Source of the DNA: Halomonas sp.
GTDB taxonomy: Bacteria; Pseudomonadota; Gammaproteobacteria; Pseudomonadales; Halomonadaceae
Reading direction: 5' to 3'
DNA: 64,000 nucleotides
NCBI RefSeq assembly: GCF_017515565.1
Contig: NZ_JAFWFN010000051.1
Span: 1-64,000, forward strand
Shown here: positions 44,044-51,482 of the stretch, piece by piece
How positions within the stretch are numbered: the stretch's first letter is position 1
Layout: each line of letters opens with the position of its first letter
Notes under the pieces: generated by a model
Seen by the model: the letters and a program-made list of their open reading frames with translations, nothing else
Told to the model about the DNA's origin: nothing
Database searches by the model: none
Position numbers and translations under genes: made by a program

Positions 44044-44907
44044 TTGGGGAAATCGCTTTTGCGCTGGCGTCGTCAGGGTCGACGTCTGGGTATTGCCGTG
44101 CTGTTTGTGGTGGTGGGAACCGGACTATGGGAGTACCAGGGGCGTCAGCATCAGGATGCCTACACGTGGATGGGCGTGCCCACCTGGGATGGATTTCATC
44201 CCACTACGTTTCATCGGGTGTTGCGTAACGATGGGTTTCTAGTGGGGTGGTCAGACGTGCGGGTAAACCCTCTTTGGGTTAGTTATCAAGTTGCTGCGGT
44301 GCCAGATGATATGAGGATTGGCTCACGGCCTAACTTTCAAGCCGACTGGCGAACGTTATGGCCTATTAGTGCTGATAGCTATGCAGGCAGCGGCTACGAC
44401 AGAGGCCATCTGGCGCCCAATTATGCCATTGCTGCCGTGCACGGGCGAAGCGCCCAGGTGGATACGTTCTTAATGAGCAATATGACGCCCCAGCGGCCCA
44501 ACTTAAATCGTCAGCTTTGGCAGCGCCTTGAGCAGTCCGTGGTAGATCATTTTGCTCCGCGCTTCGATCGATTACAGGTGGTAACCGGGCCAGTATTCCC
44601 CGAGCGCTTTATGGATAATGTGTTTAATCGTGTGGGCTTTGTCGAAGTGCCTGAGGCCTTTTACAAAATTATCGTAGCGCCCCACGATGAAGCACCGCTT
44701 GCACTTGCCTTTATCATGCCCCAAGACGTGAGGGGCAATGAGCCGCTTGAAGATTACCTTGTCACCATTGATGAAATTGAAGCGCGAACCGGGCTTAACT
44801 TTTTCCCAGATCTATCGGCAGAGCTTGAGGCTGTATTGGAAGGTGAACTACGTACCCAGGGGTGGGCGCTGGAAGATGTCTCTCGTAGGCCCGGGCGCTT
44901 TCAATAG
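44044..44907 (+). CDS. Secreted DNA/RNA non-specific endonuclease
   Basis: Beta-beta-alpha-metal (NucA/Serratia nuclease type) enzyme, 287 residues, with one N-terminal hydrophobic segment (LGIAVLFVVVGTGLWEY) that is a signal or anchor. The catalytic motif is YDRGHLAPN (His is the general base), with the metal-binding Asn in LMSNMTPQRPNLNRQLW. It should degrade DNA and RNA outside the cytoplasm. The start is TTG 44044; GGGAG lies 8 nt upstream and no in-frame ATG precedes the hydrophobic segment. No immunity-protein-like gene is adjacent. Confidence 0.85.
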   Translation: MGKSLLRWRRQGRRLGIAVLFVVVGTGLWEYQGRQHQDAYTWMGVPTWDGFHPTTFHRVLRNDGFLVGWSDVRVNPLWVSYQVAAVPDDMRIGSRPNFQADWRTLWPISADSYAGSGYDRGHLAPNYAIAAVHGRSAQVDTFLMSNMTPQRPNLNRQLWQRLEQSVVDHFAPRFDRLQVVTGPVFPERFMDNVFNRVGFVEVPEAFYKIIVAPHDEAPLALAFIMPQDVRGNEPLEDYLVTIDEIEARTGLNFFPDLSAELEAVLEGELRTQGWALEDVSRRPGRFQ

Positions 44908-44980
44908 AGCAAAAAAAGGGATTAGCTAATGTCTGGCGGGCGTGGTGTCGACGGTTGAACAAGGCGCCATGCCTGCAAGT

Positions 44981-45018
44981 GCGGCAGGCTATGTTTAGAG
45001 CGGCAGGCTATGCTTAGA
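44981..45018. repeat. Two adjacent 19-bp direct repeats
   Basis: GCGGCAGGCTATGTTTAGA (44981-44999) is followed at once by GCGGCAGGCTATGCTTAGA (45000-45018), differing at one base. It lies in the 246-nt gap between the nuclease gene and the tRNA array, in which I see no gene. Confidence 0.7.
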
Positions 45019-45153
45019 AAAGTACCACCACAATGAGCATATTTGCTCTTGGCAATAGTGGAATCTAAGTCAATGGTTAAACAGGGAGGGGATGAACAGG
45101 AATAATTTTGTATAGAGTTTCGTTGAAAGCGATGCAGATAGGGCCACTTTAAA

Positions 45154-45240
45154 TGGTGCCCAGGAGAGGACTTGAACCTCCACGTCCATACGGACACTAG
45201 CACCTGAAGCTAGCGCGTCTACCAATTCCGCCACCTGGGC
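45154..45240 (-). tRNA. tRNA-Leu(CAG), copy 1 (promoter-distal)
   Basis: 87 nt including encoded CCA, on the minus strand. The 7-bp acceptor stem is GCCCAGG/CCTGGGC, the anticodon loop TTCAGGT gives anticodon CAG, and a long variable arm (class II) is present. Identical to copy 2. Confidence 0.95.
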
Positions 45241-45257
45241 GCATCATCTTTAACGAC

Positions 45258-45369
45258 CGTTTGTATTCGTATGGTGCCCAGGAGAGGACTTGAACCTCCA
45301 CGTCCATACGGACACTAGCACCTGAAGCTAGCGCGTCTACCAATTCCGCCACCTGGGCGAATACAAACG
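45258..45369 (-). repeat. 12-bp inverted repeat flanking the middle tRNA-Leu
   Basis: CGTTTGTATTCG (45258-45269) and its exact complement CGAATACAAACG (45358-45369) sit on either side of tRNA copy 2. In the precursor, the 5' leader and 3' trailer could pair over 11-12 bp next to the acceptor stem. Confidence 0.8.
45272..45358 (-). tRNA. tRNA-Leu(CAG), copy 2 (middle)
   Basis: 87 nt, identical to copy 1, CCA encoded, anticodon CAG. 31 nt separate it from copy 1 and 104 nt from copy 3. It is bracketed by a 12-bp inverted repeat. Confidence 0.95.
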
Positions 45370-45462
45370 TACTGCCTATTGCTATAGGCCTTACTACTTT
45401 AGGTCTTGCTGCTTGCTGCTGCACCTAGCTACATCATGTTAAGGGGGTAACACAATGCGGTT

Positions 45463-45549
45463 TGGTGCCCAGAAGAGGACTTGAACCTCCACGTCCATAC
45501 GGACACTAGCACCTGAAGCTAGCGCGTCTACCAATTCCGCCATCTGGGC
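45463..45549 (-). tRNA. tRNA-Leu(CAG), copy 3 (promoter-proximal)
   Basis: 87 nt, same as copies 1 and 2 except that acceptor pair 7:66 is A-T and not G-C, a compensatory double change (GCCCAGA/TCTGGGC). CCA encoded, anticodon CAG. Confidence 0.95.
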
Positions 45550-45560
45550 AAGTGGCGCGT

Positions 45561-45588
45561 ATGATACCCGGGTAGCGGTTAAATGCAA
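45561..45588 (-). promoter_or_regulatory. Promoter of the tRNA-Leu array
   Basis: On the minus strand TTGCAT (45588-45583), 16-bp spacer, TATCAT (45566-45561), then a GC-rich discriminator (ACGCGCC) and the tRNA 5' end 11 nt after the -10. The GC-rich discriminator is typical of stringently controlled stable-RNA promoters. Confidence 0.7.
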
Positions 45589-45831
45589 GCCCCGGGGGGC
45601 GTTTTTTATGCCATAAATCGCACATTTACGACGCCAGGTGGTTGGGTGATTGAACATGCGGCGCTATACTGCATGCATGACCAAACAAAACATGAATTTA
45701 CTCAGCCTTATGGAAATTGAACCAGCCGCTGAGCCAGCTTGTAAAACGCTAGCTGAACACTCTCGCCTGCAGCATTTATTAGCTGCGTTTTTTATTCGCC
45801 TCCCGCAGACGCAATTAAGGATGTTGATCGC

Positions 45832-48234
45832 ATGAAGTATTGGACGTTGAGTGATGATCCACACGCCGAGCGCGAGGCGCAAAAGTATGATAACCCTGCG
45901 CCTAGCCGCGAATACTTGCTAGCTGCTTTAGAAAGCTACGGCAAACCGATTACTCATGAAAACATGAGCCGGATGCTCGGCATTGAAGATGAAGATCATC
46001 TTGAGGCGGTGCGTCGTCGGATGGCAGCGATGGAGCGCGACGGCCAAGTGCTGCGTGATCGTCGTGGTGCCTATGCACTCATTGATAAGCTTGATTTAAT
46101 CAAAGGCAAGGTGTTGGGGCATCGTGACGGTTTTGGCTTTATCCTGCGTGATGATGGCAAAAAGCCTGATTTGGTACTGCCTCCGCGGCAAATGCGTCGC
46201 GTTTTCCACGGTGATCACGTGCTGGTTCGAGTGAGCGGGCGCGATCGCCGAGGCCGGGATGAAGCCACTATTGCGGATGTGATTTCACGTAACACCCAAA
46301 CCATAGTGGGCGTATATCGTAGCAATACGCCGGAGTTTGGCGTGCTTATTCCTGAGAATCCGCGCATCACCCAGGAAGTGATAATCCCCCATACGGCCAG
46401 CGCAGGTGCTAAAGATGGGCAGGTGATTTCCGCCAAAGTTGTTAAGCAGCCGGAAACCCGTGTTCAGCCGGTAGGCGAGGTGATTGAGGTGTTGGGTGAA
46501 CGTATGGACCCCGGCATGGAAATTGATATCGCTATCCGCAGCTACGATATTCCTGCTGAGTTTCCACCTGAAGTGTTGGATCAAACCAGCGGTATCTCAG
46601 CGGAAGTGCTGGAAGCGGATAAGCAGCACCGGGTAGACCTGCGCGATACACCGCTGGTTACCATTGATGATGAGTCTGCCAAAGACTTTGATGACGCGGT
46701 ATGTGCCTGGAAAACCAAGTCGGGCAGTTGGAAACTGTTGGTCGCGATTGCTGATGTTTCCCACTATGTGCGTCCGGGTACTGCACTTGATGATGAGGCG
46801 CGCACACGCGGCAACTCGGTCTATTTCCCTGGCCAAGTAGTGCCCATGCTGCCTGAGCTACTCTCTAATGGCTTGTGTTCACTCAATCCCCATGTCGATC
46901 GATTGGTGATGGTCTGTGAGATGAATATCTCAAAGACCGGCGCCATTAGCCGCTACTCCTTCTATGAAGCAGTAATGAAGTCTCATGCTCGCCTTACCTA
47001 TAACAAGGTGGCGGCCATACTTGATAATGAGAGCGAAGAGGGTGAGGCGCTGCGCAATCAGCACCAGGATCTGGTAAAGCCGTTACAAAATTTGCACGAG
47101 CTATATCATTTGCTGCGTGAAGCTCGAGAAGAGCGCGGGGCGCTTGATTTCGATACCACCGAAACGGCGATTATCTTTAACGATGAGCGCAAGATTGAAA
47201 AAATTGTGCCACGCACCCGCAACAATGCTCACAAGATCATCGAAGAGTGCATGCTTGCCGCAAACGTCGCTACGGCACGTTTCTTAGATAAGCACGACTT
47301 GCCGGCGCTTTACCGTATCCACGAGCGCCCAACTCCAGAGCGACTTGATAAGCTGCGCCTTTTCTTAAGCGAACTGGGTCTTTCGGTGGGTGGTGGTGAT
47401 ATGCCTACCCCGCAGGACTATCAGGCGCTGCGCGAAGTGATCATTGATCGCCCAGACGCTGATATCATCCAGACGGTAATGCTGCGCTCGATGAATCAGG
47501 CGGTCTATTCGCCCCAGAATGAAGGCCACTTCGGTTTGGCGTATCAGGCGTATGCCCATTTTACCTCGCCAATTCGTCGCTATCCTGACCTGCTGGTGCA
47601 CCGGGCTATTCGCTCGGTTATTCGCGGGCCGCGCCAAACCAATACCGTGGTGCGTGTCGAGGGTTCGCCTGTTGAGCCACCGAGTAAATGGTGTCCTTAC
47701 ACCTTCGAGCAAATGCTGGAGCTAGGTGAGCACTGCTCCATGACCGAGCGGCGTGCTGATGAGGCAACCCGCGACGTTGAAAGCTGGCTGAAGTGTGAGT
47801 TTATGTCAGATAAGCTGGGTGAGACCTTTGACGGCACCATTGCCTCGGTGACCCAGTTTGGCTTGTTTGTGCGCCTTGACGCGTTCTATGTTGAAGGTTT
47901 GGTGCACGTTACCTCGCTGCCCTCCGACTACTACCACTATGAGGCAGAAAAACATCGTCTCAAGGGCGAGCGCACAGGCACTACCTATCGACTGGGCGAC
48001 GGCCTAACGGTGCAGGTAGCGCGTGTCGATATGGATGACCGCAAGATTGATTTTGGCCTCGCCGATGAGAAGCCGCGCCCGCGTCGTCAGCCGCGCAAAC
48101 GTCGTGGTGGAGAAGGTGGTGGGAAAGACGGAGGCGCTGAAAAGTCTGCGTCTCCATCAGATAAACAGCCAACGCGCCGGGGGCCACGCCGTACGCGTAA
48201 CGGCCAGCGTAAACCTGCGTCGAATAAGGAGTGA
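45832..48234 (+). CDS. rnr: Ribonuclease R
   Basis: 3'-5' exoribonuclease of the RNase II/RNB family that degrades structured RNA, 800 residues. Domains in order: N-terminal HTH (about 20-75), two cold-shock domains (about 80-225), the RNB catalytic domain with TIDDESAKDFDDAVCAW (about 281-297), an S1 domain (about 660-745) and a basic C-terminal tail rich in Lys/Arg. AAGGA lies 10 nt before ATG 45832. It is followed 2 nt later by rlmB, as in many gammaproteobacteria. A short upstream reading frame overlaps its start by ATGA (see findings). Confidence 0.95.
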   Translation: MKYWTLSDDPHAEREAQKYDNPAPSREYLLAALESYGKPITHENMSRMLGIEDEDHLEAVRRRMAAMERDGQVLRDRRGAYALIDKLDLIKGKVLGHRDGFGFILRDDGKKPDLVLPPRQMRRVFHGDHVLVRVSGRDRRGRDEATIADVISRNTQTIVGVYRSNTPEFGVLIPENPRITQEVIIPHTASAGAKDGQVISAKVVKQPETRVQPVGEVIEVLGERMDPGMEIDIAIRSYDIPAEFPPEVLDQTSGISAEVLEADKQHRVDLRDTPLVTIDDESAKDFDDAVCAWKTKSGSWKLLVAIADVSHYVRPGTALDDEARTRGNSVYFPGQVVPMLPELLSNGLCSLNPHVDRLVMVCEMNISKTGAISRYSFYEAVMKSHARLTYNKVAAILDNESEEGEALRNQHQDLVKPLQNLHELYHLLREAREERGALDFDTTETAIIFNDERKIEKIVPRTRNNAHKIIEECMLAANVATARFLDKHDLPALYRIHERPTPERLDKLRLFLSELGLSVGGGDMPTPQDYQALREVIIDRPDADIIQTVMLRSMNQAVYSPQNEGHFGLAYQAYAHFTSPIRRYPDLLVHRAIRSVIRGPRQTNTVVRVEGSPVEPPSKWCPYTFEQMLELGEHCSMTERRADEATRDVESWLKCEFMSDKLGETFDGTIASVTQFGLFVRLDAFYVEGLVHVTSLPSDYYHYEAEKHRLKGERTGTTYRLGDGLTVQVARVDMDDRKIDFGLADEKPRPRRQPRKRRGGEGGGKDGGAEKSASPSDKQPTRRGPRRTRNGQRKPASNKE

Positions 48235-48236
48235 GC

Positions 48237-49034
48237 ATGAAGTCGGCGTCGTCTCGGCGCAGCTCGCGTCCGGTTGTCCGTACCCCTGATGGGTTAGATC
48301 AGGTGTATGGCGTTCACGCACTTGAAAGTCTGTTAGAGCGAGGCGAAACGCCCCGTGAGCTATGGGTTCAGCAAGGCGCAGGCACTCGTCTAAAAGAAGT
48401 GGTGGCCAGTGCTCAGGCGCGCGGTGCACGTATTAAAGAGCAGCCTCGGGATCTGTTGGATCAGCTTACCCAAGGTGCGGCTCATCAAGGCGTTGTAGCG
48501 TTTTGCCCGCCGCTGGTGCCCGAGGGGGAAGAATCGCTTTGGCTAAAACTGCGTGCTTGGCAGGCGCCAACACCTCCGCTGCTGTTGGTGCTGGATGGGG
48601 TTACCGATGTGCATAATTTTGGCGCCTGCTTGCGGAGTGCCGATGCTGCGGGTGCCCATGGTGTCATTGTCGCGAAGGATAAAGCAGCACCACTGAATGC
48701 CACTGTGCGCAAAGTGGCCTGTGGTGCCGCCGAGGTGGTGCCCGTTTACCAAGTGACCAACCTTTCACGCACCTTAGCCAAGCTGAAAGACGCCGGCGTT
48801 TGGATTACCGGCACGGCTGGGGAGGCTGAGGCTAGTGTGTTTGAAATTGATATGACCGGGCCGACAGCGCTTGTTATGGGTGCCGAAGGGAAGGGGATGC
48901 GCCGCCTGACGCGGGAGGCCTGCGACAATTTAGCCAAGCTGCCCATGGCAGGGCAAGTCTCCAGTCTTAATGTTTCAGTCGCCACTGGTATTTGTTTGTT
49001 TGAAGCCGTTCGACAACGACAGCTTGCAAGTTAA
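48237..49034 (+). CDS. rlmB: 23S rRNA (guanosine-2251-2'-O)-methyltransferase RlmB
   Basis: SpoU-family knotted methyltransferase that methylates G2251 in the peptidyl-transferase P loop. 265 residues: an N-terminal substrate-binding domain (YGVHALESLLERGE) and the SAM-binding trefoil knot with LDGVTDVHNFGACLRSADA, MGAEGKGMRRLTREACD and SSLNVSVATGICLFE. ATG 48237 lies 5 nt after AAGGAG, which overlaps the rnr stop; a GTG two codons earlier is less likely. Confidence 0.95.
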   Translation: MKSASSRRSSRPVVRTPDGLDQVYGVHALESLLERGETPRELWVQQGAGTRLKEVVASAQARGARIKEQPRDLLDQLTQGAAHQGVVAFCPPLVPEGEESLWLKLRAWQAPTPPLLLVLDGVTDVHNFGACLRSADAAGAHGVIVAKDKAAPLNATVRKVACGAAEVVPVYQVTNLSRTLAKLKDAGVWITGTAGEAEASVFEIDMTGPTALVMGAEGKGMRRLTREACDNLAKLPMAGQVSSLNVSVATGICLFEAVRQRQLAS

Positions 49035-49053
49035 CTACCCGCCCACTAAAATG

Positions 49054-49088
49054 CTTGCGCCCGTTTATTTATAAGCGGGCGCAAGTTA
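49054..49088 (+). terminator. Probable terminator after rlmB
   Basis: CTTGCGCCCG (49054-49063) and CGGGCGCAAG (49076-49085) form a perfect 10-bp stem around a 12-nt AT-rich loop; only TTATT follows, so termination may be partial. Confidence 0.6.
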
Positions 49089-49202
49089 TTGGCTGATAGC
49101 CAGTACAAAACACAGTTCTGCTTGATGTCTTGGCACCCATTGCTGTTTGCGGTAAGCCCGGGCATTTCAGTTAACTCCTTGCTTCCCTGTCGTCTAGCGT
49201 TT

Positions 49203-49240
49203 TTGCGCAAACACACCGGAAGCTGTCAAACCGCAAGGAG
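49203..49240 (+). promoter_or_regulatory. Putative S6:S18 autoregulatory leader element of rpsF
   Basis: TTGCG (49203-49207) can pair with CGCAA (49232-49236), next to the Shine-Dalgarno AAGGAG, enclosing ACACCGGAAGCTGT. An exposed CCG (49216-49218) in an ACACCGG context resembles the known S6:S18 binding motif in rpsF leaders. Autoregulation by the S6:S18 complex is inferred from that similarity. Confidence 0.5.
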
Positions 49241-49245
49241 ATTCC

Positions 49246-49623
49246 ATGCGTCATTACGAAATCGTGTTTATGGTCCACCCGGATCAGAGCGAGCAAGTGC
49301 CGGCTATGGTCGAGCGCTACACCAGCATTGTTACCGAGAACGCGGGTACTGTGCATCGCTTAGAAGATTGGGGCCGTCGTCACTTGGCTTACCCGATCAA
49401 CAAGATCCACAAAGCCCACTACGTGCTGATGAACGTTGAATGTACCGGCGAGACGCTCGACGAGATCGAGAACATCTTCCGTTTCAACGATGCCATCATC
49501 CGCAGCTTAGTAGTTCGCTGCAAAGAAGCGATCACTGAAGCTTCTCCGATGATGAAACCGGCAGAAGAAAAGCGTCCGCGTCGCGAAGAAAAGCCGCGCG
49601 AAGAAGCTGAAGAAACTGCCTGA
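49246..49623 (+). CDS. rpsF: 30S ribosomal protein S6
   Basis: Small-subunit protein that pairs with S18 on the platform of the 30S subunit. 125 residues: [19 protein letters not shown] at the N-terminus, [19 protein letters not shown] (RNA contact) in the centre and an acidic/basic tail ([17 protein letters not shown]-like, read as [13 protein letters not shown]) that is modified by RimK in E. coli. AAGGAG precedes ATG 49246. First gene of rpsF-rpsR-DUF2232-rplI. Confidence 0.97.
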   Translation: MRHYEIVFMVHPDQSEQVPAMVERYTSIVTENAGTVHRLEDWGRRHLAYPINKIHKAHYVLMNVECTGETLDEIENIFRFNDAIIRSLVVRCKEAITEASPMMKPAEEKRPRREEKPREEAEETA

Positions 49624-49656
49624 TTCTATCCACTGCACGTTTTAAGGAGCTAGTCC

Positions 49657-49884
49657 ATGGCACGTTTTTTCCGTCGCCGTAAGTTTTGCCGCTTCACCGC
49701 TGAAGGCGTCAAGCAGATCGATTACAAAGATCTCGACACGCTGAAGGCTTACATCACCGAAACCGGCAAGATCGTTCCGAGCCGTATCACCGGTACCAAA
49801 GCACGCTATCAGCGTCAGCTGGCGACTGCTATTAAGCGTTCGCGTTATCTGGCACTGCTGCCCTACTCCGATAGCCACCAGTAA
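49657..49884 (+). CDS. rpsR: 30S ribosomal protein S18
   Basis: Small-subunit protein partner of S6, 75 residues: [20 protein letters not shown] then [18 protein letters not shown] and [11 protein letters not shown]. One cysteine (C11), a position seen in many S18 proteins. AAGGAG precedes ATG 49657. The primosomal gene priB, often between rpsF and rpsR in enterics, is absent. Confidence 0.97.
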   Translation: MARFFRRRKFCRFTAEGVKQIDYKDLDTLKAYITETGKIVPSRITGTKARYQRQLATAIKRSRYLALLPYSDSHQ

Positions 49885-49896
49885 GCGTTTAACGTG

Positions 49897-50748
49897 ATGC
49901 TGGCACTAGCACGATGGCTGATGCGGGGCACGCCCTATGCCGCAGGCGGGGCAGCGCTAGCAACGCTAGTGCCTTGGCTGTTCTGGTTAGGAGCAGCCAT
50001 TGCAGCGTTGATGACCTTGCGCAAAGGCTTTGCCCCTGCGCTACCGGTCATTATCGCAGCCGCGCTACCGGCAGGTTTTTGGTGGGCACAGGGTGACGTT
50101 ATTCCGCTAGCCAGCGTATTGCTGGTAACGCTAATGGCTGTCATTTTGCGGGAAAGGATGCGTTGGAGCGAAGCCTTAATCGTTGGGGCAATAGCCGCTG
50201 CGGTAATGGTGCAGCTCGGTATCTTTAGTCCACCAGGTGGAACCCAGCTAATGCTGGAGCAGTTACGAGAGGGTTCTGACGAAGTCGATCGTATGCTCAC
50301 AGAGTTTGCTAACCAGGGGTATGACACCCAGACACTTGCCGCGATAGTGGTGGGGGGTGTGACGGGCTTTGTTGTACTTCTAGCAGGCATTGCGTGTTTA
50401 GCTTTAGCGCGAAGTTGGCAGGCTGGGCTTTATAACCCAGGCGGCTTTCGTGAAGAGTTTCACTCGCTACGTTTAGCCCCTAAAGAGCTGGCTATTTTAG
50501 TGGTGCTCGGGGTGGTTGGGATGATGCTAGGGGCGCATGCTTTGGCAATGCTGGGCTGGATTCCGCTATTGGTTGCTGGCGTTGCGTTAGTGCACGGGTT
50601 TATTGGATTAAAGGGGATGAACGGGCTGTGGCTGGTAGCATTTTATGTGCTGCTGATCACGACCTGGCCCACGATTCTCATTGTGCTGCTGTTGGGGCTG
50701 ATTGACACATTCGCGAACGTTCGCGCACGCCTTGCCCGCAGCAATTGA
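49897..50748 (+). CDS. DUF2232-type membrane protein between rpsR and rplI
   Basis: Integral membrane protein of about 283 residues with eight or so hydrophobic segments. It has one larger hydrophilic loop (about 118-145, SPPGGTQLMLEQLREGSDEVDR in pieces) and ends in IDTFANVRARLARSN. Position between rpsR and rplI is shared with Pseudomonas and relatives, where it is annotated as a DUF2232/YybS-like protein of unknown function. The ribosome site is weak, so translation may be coupled to rpsR, which stops 12 nt earlier. GTG one codon earlier is an alternative start. Confidence 0.8.
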   Translation: MLALARWLMRGTPYAAGGAALATLVPWLFWLGAAIAALMTLRKGFAPALPVIIAAALPAGFWWAQGDVIPLASVLLVTLMAVILRERMRWSEALIVGAIAAAVMVQLGIFSPPGGTQLMLEQLREGSDEVDRMLTEFANQGYDTQTLAAIVVGGVTGFVVLLAGIACLALARSWQAGLYNPGGFREEFHSLRLAPKELAILVVLGVVGMMLGAHALAMLGWIPLLVAGVALVHGFIGLKGMNGLWLVAFYVLLITTWPTILIVLLLGLIDTFANVRARLARSN

Positions 50749-50763
50749 CAAGAGGTTTACGAG

Positions 50764-51210
50764 ATGGAAGTCATTCTGCTCGATAATATTGGTAAGTTGG
50801 GCGGCCTGGGTGACAAGGTCACTGTGAAGCCTGGTTATGGTCGTAACTACTTGGTACCTTACGGCTTAGCCGTACCGGCCACCAAAGAGAACGTAGAGGC
50901 GTTTAAAGCGCAGCGTGCTGAGCTTGAAGCCCAAGCCGCTGAGCGTAAAGCAGAAGCCGAAGCCCGTGCAGAGCAGCTTAACGACATCGAACTGTCGTTG
51001 GTTTCTAAAGCCGGTGATGAAGGCAAGCTGTTCGGCTCTATTGGTCCTCGCGATCTGGCTGACGCTATTTCCTCTGCTGGCATCGACGTTGCCAAGAGCG
51101 AAGTGCGTATGCCGCAAGGCCCGATTCGTCAAACTGGCGAATACGACATCGCTCTACACCTGCATGCAGATGTTGACGCTGTTGTACGCGTGGTCGTTGT
51201 CGCAGAGTAA
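50764..51210 (+). CDS. rplI: 50S ribosomal protein L9
   Basis: Large-subunit protein with two domains joined by a long helix, 148 residues: [19 protein letters not shown] and [20 protein letters not shown] at the N-terminus (L1-stalk base), then a charged helix ([19 protein letters not shown]-like) and the C-terminal [19 protein letters not shown]-like ribosome site and 15-nt gap from the preceding membrane gene. Last gene before a strong terminator. Confidence 0.97.
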   Translation: MEVILLDNIGKLGGLGDKVTVKPGYGRNYLVPYGLAVPATKENVEAFKAQRAELEAQAAERKAEAEARAEQLNDIELSLVSKAGDEGKLFGSIGPRDLADAISSAGIDVAKSEVRMPQGPIRQTGEYDIALHLHADVDAVVRVVVVAE

Positions 51211-51235
51211 ACGCTCTCGCCAACGCTGACGCCTC

Positions 51236-51268
51236 AAAGGGCGCGGGGATTCCCGCGCCCTTTGTTAT
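51236..51268 (+). terminator. Terminator of the rpsF operon
   Basis: AAAGGGCGCGGG, loop GATT, CCCGCGCCCTTT then GTTATTT, 26 nt after the rplI stop. Very stable stem, weak T-run. Confidence 0.8.
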
Positions 51269-51482
51269 TTGTAGACGCTCGTTGGTAATCAGCATTGTTT
51301 TGGCTATATGAAATGCCAGCCAAGTGTCGTTCAAAAACCTCTGCTGTAAAAAAACTCTGCTGTATAGGTAGGCCGTTGTTTTTAGAACGCCATTGGGTCT
51401 GCTAACTCCGTCGTTGGGGGCAGTGGTTTCTCATTAAAATAAGTGTCGTTGTTGGCTACGCATTATTGTCAAGGAGCTCGCT

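Noticed and set aside
45154-45549. Genomic island inserted at a tRNA gene
   Set aside because: All three tRNAs are intact, neighbouring genes are core, and no integrase or repeated 3' tRNA end is present.
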